A program made the translations under genes and the position numbers. From Hericium rajendrae (Eukaryota > Basidiomycota > Agaricomycetes > Russulales > Hericiaceae): 64,000 nt of DNA. Below, piece after piece: positions 55,332-64,000 of this stretch. The stretch covers positions 186,001 through 250,000 of the forward strand of contig CM065886.1 in the NCBI GenBank assembly GCA_033439255.1, given 5' to 3'. The notes under the pieces are model-generated. The model did not search any database and was not told where the DNA came from. It saw only the letters and a list, made by a program, of their open reading frames with translations. The stretch's first letter is position 1; every line of letters begins with the position of its first letter.

Positions 55332-58300
55332 CTATGTAGATAGGTCCATCGTCCAGTTTTTAAACTTGCCATTCGCCAGATTGTCAACGAATTCCGCCCG
55401 GCCCTTTTTGAACTTGTCTTTGAGCAGATCCTCACGGGCCTTGAGTTGTAGCAAGAAAGTCGCGAACTGAAAAGCCTCCAGAGGCTTTGCCAAGTCGAAG
55501 TGCCGGATGTTCCGGTCCAAAATATGGGTCGTCTGCGTTGCCCGCGCACATTAGTCTCACTGCGGGAACCAGTAAATGGAGCCCACGTACCCTCTCTTCC
55601 GTCATCCAGGCCATCAACACGGTACCGACGCTGCTGTGCACGACTAGGCCGAAAACAGGGTAAGATTTGATGCCGACGGCAGCGAGGAACTCGACTGCAG
55701 CAACGCAGTACATCCTGGCTTCATTCAGCGTTTTTGCTTCCGAGTCATCCGGCTTGTTGTACACGGCGATCAACTGGGGCAGAATGATGTCCATCGGGCT
55801 GCTGCGTTTGCGATAGTCTGGCATAGTCGCATCGATTTTGCGAGGACAGCTCCGCCGCATATTCGTCCATGCGAGGAGTACTGAGAGGATATAGACCTTG
55901 ATCAATGTGTTTGAGCTGTCTCTTGTCTGCTTCGGCAATGCCCAGCGAGCCTTGCTTCTCTTGCTGTGAGGGCGTATCCTCTATCACAAGTCTGGCATCC
56001 TTGTATGTTTCTTGTGCTTGACACGGGATGTCGACACCAGTAAAACCTAGGGGCAGAGAGGCAAAGAGCACGGCATCGCACTTCCCATATGCGGGCTCGA
56101 ATTCAGCTTGAGTTTTCACCAGATCATGGAGTTCGTCCGGTTCGCCCAACAACTCAAAATATTCCATCGACAAGCGGTCACCTGTATAGAGCATGTTGAC
56201 ACACTGTTCGAAAAGGGCTGCGTCTTGATAGCGACCTTTGGCAGCCTGGCTGTACACTGCCCTATTTCTATCTGCCCAGACCATGAACGGTGTATCCAGA
56301 CGGTCGCGGGGCTTGGTCTTGTGATCATTTAGGGCATCGAGGAGAGAGTTGCGTGGCATCCGAAGTTCGCATTCCGGCCTAATCAAGTTTCAGTACAAGG
56401 CACGTCGTCTGTCGGACCCACACTCAACAGCAAATTGTACGAGGCGACTTCGTCCTCACCCTCAACACAGAAATAAGACAGCATTGCATCCCAGTCATGC
56501 CTCGGTTCAGCACCGAGTGGCTTCGCTGGCCCTGAACTCAGAGCAGTGGCGCTATCGGCGCTCGCGAGCAACAGACTCAGCTTGCCGTCGATAATCCTTG
56601 CATATGTATCATCCACGTAGATCCTGGCCCATGGTTCCTCGGAGATTTGCCGATACTGACTGTAGAGCTCTTGCCGAAGAGCCTGGAGTGATGCGGGAAC
56701 GGCTGGAAGATACTTCTGAGAGGAAAGACCGAGATCGATTAGCTGTGTGGGTCAGGCATCATTGACGACGCGCAGATTTACCAATTCCTTCCATTTCCTG
56801 ACCCACCGAAAAGATGTGAGTTCATCGTACAGCTGACACATTTCCTCGAATGTGTCTTGACCCTTATACAGTAGCGGCCCGACGTGTCCATCGAATATGA
56901 ATTTCGTCTCCAAAAATGCTGACCGGTGCACCAGCCAGGTCATCACCGACGCGTCTCCCGCTATGCTTGTCTCGACTTTAAGGTCGGCGAATCTGCAATG
57001 TCAACAGTAAATAAGTTGATCTGAAAGTAATCGAACACAACTCACGCAGAGCAGCAGTTCCGTGTAGATTGCGATCTGCTTGCCTTGCTGCTCACATCTT
57101 CTTCCGTGAGATTATCGTTCGCAGAGGGGAACTTACCCGATGCACTTCTACAATATGGCGGGTCAGCCAAGTGGACGGGAAGGGACGCGAACTGCAAGGA
57201 ACACTTTCGGTGTCGCACTGGAGCGGTGGTATCGTCGATTGAAACGCACTGGATGCAACCAGCTCGAGCCACGCACCTTGTGTCTTCTGACTTATCGATC
57301 CCCTGCACCCACTCTTCGATGTCTGCTGTCCACGTCGCGTTGTTGTAGTCCGATCGCCACTCAATCTTGGAGAGATATCGAACAGAAACGCTGCTCCGAA
57401 GATGGGAGAGTTGAGGACGCAGCGCGAGGAAGAACTGCGCGAAAAGAAGAGCAGACTGCATATGGGCGAGGTCGAAGACGCCTTGCGCAGCTGCTGCTTG
57501 GGCTGTCAGCCCCCGAACGTCGACAGCCGGCTTGATGATGTGTACGGATGGCTGTACTTTCTTTAAGCATCACGTTTCAGTAAAAAGTGGAGGTACTCAC
57601 CATTATTCCATCATCACTTGGACGGTCTAGCCACCCAATGTATACGCGAACACCAGACCCGATGGAGGACACCTCAAGTCCCACTACGGGGAGCTCGATG
57701 CCCCACACGCACCGTTGGTAGGCGACACTGGCGACATGCGCGACGATGTTGCTCGAGTCTGCGACACAGATGACAGGGAAACAAACGTTTGGCCACACGC
57801 GCTGCCCCGTGAGGATCTGTGTGTAAAGCGGAAGGTCAAGCGTTGGTTCCTCCTCTTGCGGTACTTTGCCGGCGAGTCGATCATGGATTTGCTGCAAGTG
57901 TTCTGGGTTATACAGCTAACCGCCTGCGTTGGTGTACCATTGGATTCTTCATATGTGTCGGCCTCATTGTCCCTGTCTTCATCGTCTTCATCGGTGGTGT
58001 CAGTGTCTTCGGAGTTAGGTTGGGAGAAGTCTCCATCTTCTGTATCTTGCTCTGTCACATCGTCAGCATCATCATCGCGCGTCGATTCTCTTTTGAAGTC
58101 GTCGTTGTTGCTCTTGTCATCGGCAGTGTCCTCATGCGCACGCTTTCCGTCTTCCGAAAGACATTCGGATAGTATTTCATCATCTGCATTCTCCTCGACC
58201 GTCGCATCATCTGAAGCCGCTGACTTAGCGCACTCTTGCGCCTCTTGCAAGCGGAGAACAGACTCATCAGCGGCAAATGAGATGAGCATCGTAGCGACGC

Positions 58301-58717
58301 CATGTTCATCACCGAAATCTTTCGGCCAGATGAACGGAACTGAGCCACTACGAATCAGGATGTTAGAAAATATAACGTGGGTGTAGACAGATCGGCATAC
58401 CTAACGAAACATTCTTCGTGGCAAACACGAGCGAGCGTCCGAAACAATGAAAATGTAAACATGTCCATGCGCCTACGCTCTCCGCCGTCCAGAGCGATTC
58501 GAACGCAGGCAGCCATGGTCGCAGAGGTCACTGAGACTAGATTCAAAACATCTTGTAGTAGCTCTCAATCTTCTCTTACATCTACAGAACATAGAGTCGA
58601 GGCTTCAACGTGAGCTAACGAAGCTGGCAATAACCGAGAAACGAGCTGGGACAAGTCGCGTACGTCGAGCGGTACGTTGTCTAAGTCTTGGGAGAATGCG
58701 TACAGTAAAACAGACAT
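55332..58717 (-). pseudogene. Large unknown protein gene, first copy (probably broken)
   Basis: Exons follow the same plan as the copy at 60986-64000. The N-terminus starts MSVLLYAFSQDLDNVPLDV; a TGA stands where the frame continues into ELLQDVLNLVSVTSATMAAC. An acidic stretch follows (TDTTDEDDEDRDNEAD). Between it and NPEHLQQIHDRLAGKVPQ the frame shifts and a stop intervenes. Downstream exons look open: LPLYTQILTGQRVWPNVCFP, GIELPVVGLEVSSIGSGVRV, ELRMPRNSLLDALNDHKTKP, YPVFGLVVHSSVGTVLMAW, RNIRHFDLAKPLEAFQFATF. I do not recognise a named domain. The gene may have lost function recently, or the start may be further downstream. Confidence 0.6.
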
Positions 58718-59099
58718 GGCAGCTCGGGATCGCGGCGGAAAAGTGGGAAGGATGCAAATGGACGCGACGTCGATGATGAAGCTAGGAGACGAAGGTACCG
58801 CAAAGACCGTCGTCCACATACAGCCACATACGCTGTGGACAGCCCGGCCCGGCACCGGCAAGACATCGTCGCATTCCAGTTTTTTTTTTGTCACGTATCT
58901 ATCCTCTTGGACCTCAATTGGTTATCCTGCCGAAGTACTTATCCTCACTGACAACGCCACGTCGGAGGCCTAAGTATGTTTCTGCCCTTTGAGGTTGACC
59001 ATCGCAGATGCTAACAACACTTTAGGTCATAGCATGGCAATCTGCCACATGTCGTTCATAGCGACTCTAGTTCATCTCTAGTCGTGAACGCATGTGGTG

Positions 59100-60560
59100 T
59101 GTCGATGCCACTACAGTAGGTGAACATGCTTCACTGGAGAATTGCTGGAGAAACATACTCACGGAGCTCCTGCGGAACATCCCGACGAGGTTGCGTCGTT
59201 CTTGGATGCTCGTCGTGACCTACTCTCATTTGCTCTGCCGTGTCCAACATTGTCGTGCCCCAACACTCGGAGTACCGCCTCATGGGCTGTCACTACAGAT
59301 ATCTCGACGTCTGGCACAATTTTCTCTAGCGATTTGATCTGGCCCGCCATGCGCGGACTCTCCGAGCCGGAGGATGTTGAGGATGGCCCGGCTGTGCCCC
59401 TTCGGTTCCATTTAGCCGCAGTATCTTTGGACAGATCAATGACCTCCCCTTATCACAGTTCACGGTCCACGATGCTTTGACGAAGTCAAGGTCAGCACTC
59501 AGTTTCATGGAGAAATTGCAGACCCTTCACTTTCAGATGATTGTGCTGCGCCACGATGCCTTCGACAGCAACAGTGATGGCGAAGCTGTTGTGCGGCATG
59601 CTAGTAGAAAGCTTTCGTCTGTTCAGCATATTCAACGCGTACGATGGACCCAAAAGCAAAAGTCCAGAGTCTGCGGCCCTGCTATGCCAGATTCATCTGT
59701 GAGTCGACCGTCTTTCAGAGCTCGTCCTCGTCTCGGTATTTCAGCACCCCAGCACTAGACATTGCTATTGAGTACCGCTAACTTAGGATGGTATAGAAAT
59801 TGATTTCATGGTTATCACCGATTCATTCCAGCATGGGGGTTCGATTGGAGCTTCCTCGGACGCACCCCAAGCACTAAACATCTCGCGTTATGAGACATGG
59901 CTCTGCGCACCCTTGCGATTTGGAGTCTTCTCGTCTTGAAAAACCTCTCGTTGGGCACAGGTTCCAACCACGATGCTGTCTCCGATCCGTCGTCCGATTT
60001 CTCACTCGCAAGAGCTCTGTCGGATGCACCCGAGCGAGATCTACGTCGGTGTGCTCCGGACGCTCGACCCGCACGCGTTGCGCGGGCTCGAACTGAGCTA
60101 CTTCAAGTCGTTCGACGTCCTCAAGCACGCGATGGCCCTGTTTCCATGCCTCACGTGGCTGCGCATTCCCGCGCGGGATTACACGTACGACTGGAGCGGT
60201 GCGACGAAACAGCCTCTGCACTCGGTTCGTTTCTCCGCGCTACTACTAATATGCCGTTCGTCTCCTCGTTTTAAACTAACGTGGATGATTTTATAGGCGA
60301 ATGGGGCGAGCTTCTGTATTTGTTGCCGGAAGTCGAAGTCCTGCATGTTGTATCACCGTTCAAGGACCCGTCTGGGACGAGCGTGGCCGACAATGATGAC
60401 CGGGCGGGGGAGCTAGCGGCGATCTGTCCCAAAGTGTACAGAGCGAAGCATTGAGATCTGGACAAGGCGAAGGCGATCATATTGGACAGAAGAGGTGGCG
60501 ACGTGACATGGAGGGTGGAAACGGTTACCGTGCATACTTGGACGAGGTACCTAGGTGTAA
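59100..60560 (+). pseudogene. Decayed copy of the F-box/LRR gene
   Basis: It matches 53351-55032 throughout: the F-box region (EIASFLDARRDLLSFAL in pieces), the middle LRR part, LRTLDPHALRGLELSYFKSF, RIPARDYTYDWSGAT and the C-terminal exon. Frameshifts, stops and deletions are spread over its length, including loss of the initiating region and of most of the exon after the second intron. It keeps the same position relative to the large unknown gene as the intact copy does. Confidence 0.8.
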
Positions 60561-60985
60561 ATATTCTCGTATATTTGGTTTCGACGTAATTAGCGCAATT
60601 TTCGGGGCAGTTCCAGTGAAGCTCGTAATTGGGATTCACGGTTGAGCATACTTCAACACATCACATCACAGCTGGGTGTGCTCCTCTGTGCTCCGAGTTG
60701 CAGCAACATCACCATGATTGCTCTCGAAGGTCGCACACGATCTCGCATCATCTCGTATATACCTATATAATGATCACTAAGTCGCTGGCTTCGTCCCGGC
60801 ACGTATTAGGTGACTTATGAATCAATGTACTGTTCGAAAGGATATAGTAGTATATGTGAATCATGTAGATACACACGTTGCCTGGCACTATCGTATACAT
60901 AACATATTGCTTAGCCTCGCACGCGAATCCGACAGCCGCTCACCCATCTCAACCGTTCGAGATGGCTTATCTGCTTTCGCCCATT

Positions 60986-63900
60986 CTAATTCTTCTTGGA
61001 ACTGTCGCCGACTGGTGATGTTGCAGGGGAGTGCACAGAATCTAGGTGTAAATCCTTCAGCCCCCCTGCCAAAGCCTCATCGGCCTCTTCCACTACGGAG
61101 GGCAGAGTACCAGCTTTCGGAGCGGCGTCCGTCTTCTGAACTGTGGAGGGCTTCTCCTTTTCGGGCATCGCCCACTTCTTGTACGTGCCATTCGCCAGGT
61201 CGGCAGCAAGCTTCTCTCGGCACGTCTCAAACCTTTTCGCAAGGTCTGCATCACGGTCCTTGAGCCGCAGCAGGAAAAGGGCGAACGCGAAAGCCTGTAT
61301 AGGGTTAGCCAGATCGAATTTCCTGATGTTGCGCTCCAAGATATGGATCGTCTAGCGATGTCCGCGTACATTAGTCGCATTGCAGACAGAAATACATGGA
61401 AATCGCGTACTCCATCATCCTCCATCCAGGCCATGACCACGTTTCCGATCCTCCCATGCACAGCTAAGCCGAACACTGGGTACTCTTTGATTCCGATAGC
61501 GGCATAAAACGTGACTGCCGCGACCAAGTACATCCTGTCTTGGTTGAGCGCCTTGGTCTCTAGATCGGCCTGCTTCTTGTACTCCGCAATCAGTTTTGGA
61601 AGGAGGATGTCTGTCTCGCTGATAAGCGTGCGAGATCCCGGCGTCGTTTGGAACTTTAAGCCTTTCGTTTGCACCGTATCCCGCTTTATGCCGAGGGTAT
61701 CGAGAGGTTTTATATCCACATCAGGGCGCGTGAGGGTAGCTGTCGTCCGGCGCACGGGTCCCCCGGAATCTTGCGTGTCTGGCTCCGGCTTGGACAAATT
61801 CGCAATGACAAGTCTGAAGCTCTTGTATGCTGCTCGAATGTCGGCAGTAGCATCTAAGGGTAGAGAAGAAAAGAGAACAGCGTCACAGATCCCGCTTGAA
61901 GGCTCAAGTTTAGCTTGTGCTTGCACTATGTCGCGGAAATCGGCAGGTGTTTTCAGCAGTTTTCTATACTCTTGTAACAAGACTTCGCCTGCTGAGGCTG
62001 TTTGAACGCACTGGAAGATGAAGGCTTCCTCGTGATCTGCTATATCGTCACGCTCTGAGGATGCATCGTCGGGATTGTATATATTGGCCAGGTGCGTGTA
62101 CACCTCCCTGTTCCGCTTTGCCCAGGATAGGAACGGGCTATGCAGCTTGCTACGGAGCTCAGCATCGCTGCCATTCAGAATATCAAGGAGAGAATTGCGT
62201 GGCATGCGAAGTTCGCGTTCTAGCCTAATCATAATTCAGTACAAGCCGCTACGTCGGTCGAACATCACACTCACAGCATATTGTATGATGTTACTTCGTC
62301 CATTCCTCCAACATAGAAAAGAGACAACATCGCATCCCAATCATGCCTACCTTCTGCTTCGAGCTTGTTTACTGAGCCTGTACTTCGAGTGAAGGCACCG
62401 TCGGCGCACGCGAGTAACAAAGAAAGCTTGCTTTTCATGATCTCAGCATGTTTCTCATCAGCGTATACCTTGGCCCATGGTTCTTCGGAAACCTGTCGAT
62501 ATTGATTATAGAGCTCACCCCGGAGCCCGTCGAGGGCAGAACCGACCGGGGGCAGCTTCTCCTGCAACACGGGATGAATTCGCTGCGAAGATGTCGTCGA
62601 CATGACGTGGACTTACTGATGTCGTCCACTCTTTGACCCATCTGAAGGATGTGAGGTCGTCGTATAAGCTGCACATCTCCTCGAACTTATCTTGACCCTT
62701 ATACAATGGCGGCCTGCTGCGTTCATCTTTCTCGAATATGTAATTTGTGTCCATAAGTGCCGAGCGGTGCACCAGCCAAGTTATTATGGACGGATCGGGG
62801 GTTTCGATGCTTCTCTGGGGTTTCAACTTCGCAAAACTGCATCGACAACACATCATAATATGCACTAGCAGTAATGACACACAACTCACGCGGAACAGGA
62901 CCAGGCCTTTGTTTTGGACTCAATACTTGATACTGCGCTGCCTGCCTTGTTGCCTGCCTTCGCAGCGGGGGGTTTACTCGATACACTTATACGATATAGC
63001 ACGTCAGCCCAACGGACGGCGTGGAGAGCACAATGCAAATGAAGAACTTACGATGGCAATACCGACTTGCTGAACGGAGCAAACAGGGTCAACGGCGGAA
63101 CGAGCAGATTCCTGAGAATACTCACGACCGTGTTCTGGGTTTTCCGTCCACAGGTAAGGTCCCACCTTTCGTCGTCGTCGTCTTTTCTTTGGGTGCCATC
63201 TGGTCCTCGGCGAATGAAGACTCTGGTGTGAGAGGATGGATTTCATCGGAACTGTCAGTCGTACTAATACCAAAAAACATGCATCAGCTGCGTGCCATCA
63301 AGATTCAGGAACCACGAACCTTGAGTCGTCCGACTTATCGATGTCCTTTGCCCACTCTTCGATGTCTGCGGTCCACGTTCCACGATCGTAATCCGAGCGC
63401 CATTCAAGCCTGTGGAGTTGCGCGCGAGAGATACTGCTCCAAATACCCAAGAATTGAGGACGCAGCGCGAGGAAAAACTGGGAGAATAGAAGCGAAGAAT
63501 GCGGGTGCGCAAGATCAAAGACGCCTTGCACAGCCGCCGCTTGGGCTGTCAGCCCCGAGACATTGCCGGCTGGCTTAATGATATGCACGATTGGCTATTG
63601 TTCTCTGTAAATGGGAGGCTTCTTTAGAAGCACCGACTCACTCACCAGTCTTCCATCATCGCTTGGAGGATCTAGCCAACCGATGTACACGCGGACGCCG
63701 GATCCGATAGCAGACACCTCGAGGCCCACCACAGGGAGCTCGATGCCCCATACGCGCCGTTGATAGGCGACACTCGCAATGTATGCGACAATATTGCTCG
63801 AGTCTGCGATACAGATGACAGGGAAATGAACATTCGGCCAGACACGCTGCCCTGTCAGAATCTGCGTATACAGTGGAAGGTCGAGCACGGGCTTATCCCC

Positions 63901-64000
63901 TTGCGGTACCCTCCCGGCGTGTCGATCACGTATGGCCTGCAAGTGTTCTGGGTTATAGAGTTGATGTCCCGTATCGGCGTACCATTGGAATGACTTTTCG
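60986..64000 (-). CDS. Large unknown protein gene, second copy (runs off the window)
   Basis: At least seven exons, open by eye. From the window edge: FQWYADTGHQLYNPEHLQAI, LPLYTQILTGQRVWPNVHFP, VICIADSSNIVAYIASVAYQ, GIELPVVGLEVSAIGSGVRV, then an exon with FDLAHPHSSLLFSQFFLALR, an exon with LVHRSALMDTNYIFEKDERS, RHDWDAMLSLFYVGGMDEVT, ELRMPRNSLLDILNGSDAEL, a long exon with LPKLIAEYKKQADLETKALN and IKEYPVFGLAVHGRIGNVVM. The last exon starts RNIRKFDLANPIQAFAFALF and ends with a charged tail at 60986. The segments ELPVVGLEV..VYIGWLD and EYPVFGLAV..VMAWMED resemble each other, as if one fold occurs twice. No named family is recognised; a nuclease-like or Crinkler-type fold is only a guess. Confidence 0.65.

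Noticed and set aside
1-64000. CRISPR array, tRNA or rRNA genes
   Set aside because: No regularly spaced short repeats and no cloverleaf or rRNA-like sequence noticed; a dedicated scan such as tRNAscan would be needed to exclude a tRNA.

Overview
The window looks like nuclear DNA of a mushroom-forming fungus (Agaricomycetes, Basidiomycota). The genes are broken by many short introns (about 45-60 bp, GT..AG with one GC..AG). The protein families are typical of that class: DUF6589, expanded RecQ-like helicases, expanded kinase-like proteins, F-box/LRR proteins and fungal multi-pass membrane proteins. The only clear housekeeping gene is ribosomal protein eL14. Most of the window is accessory sequence built by duplication and transposition.

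Layout. 1-1.2 kb: 5' part of a RecQ-like helicase (minus). 1.5-2.2 kb: a MITE with long inverted repeats. 2.4-5.2 kb: kinase-like paralogue A and a decayed tail copy. 5.4-6.8 kb: a multi-pass membrane protein. 7.5-9.0 kb: a SIRT5-type sirtuin with a decayed duplicate of its own tail. 9.2-13.3 kb: an adenylation-like domain apparently fused to an APH-type phosphotransferase, then a TMEM242 homologue whose first exon has a decayed copy upstream of the fusion gene. 13.7-16.0 kb: two related genes of unknown function. 17.1-20.2 kb: kinase-like pseudogene B, split by a DNA transposon. 20.5-25.6 kb: a young-looking non-autonomous LTR element. 26.9-27.6 kb: a hAT-type MITE.

29.9-36.5 kb is the most interesting segment: a 6.6 kb unit bounded by two 149-bp inverted repeats (147/149 identical by eye). 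It holds exactly two convergent genes, a RecQ-like helicase and a DUF6589 protein, each starting just inside one repeat. This looks like a helicase-carrying DNA transposon.

36.9-51.2 kb: kinase-like paralogues C, D and E. C and E are each followed by a convergent copy of a second gene (decayed at 39.4-40.5 kb, intact at 49.9-51.2 kb), which points to segmental duplication. A truncated copy of the 15.2-kb gene lies at 41.1-41.7 kb, and a coiled-coil protein of unknown function at 41.9-42.8 kb. 51.8-52.6 kb: eL14. 53.4-64 kb: a tandem segmental duplication of [F-box/LRR gene + large protein of unknown function]. In the first unit the F-box gene is intact and its partner looks broken. In the second the F-box copy is decayed and its partner looks open up to the window edge.

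All calls come from reading the sequence; no database search was run. Exon joins are by eye, and start codons are uncertain where stated.
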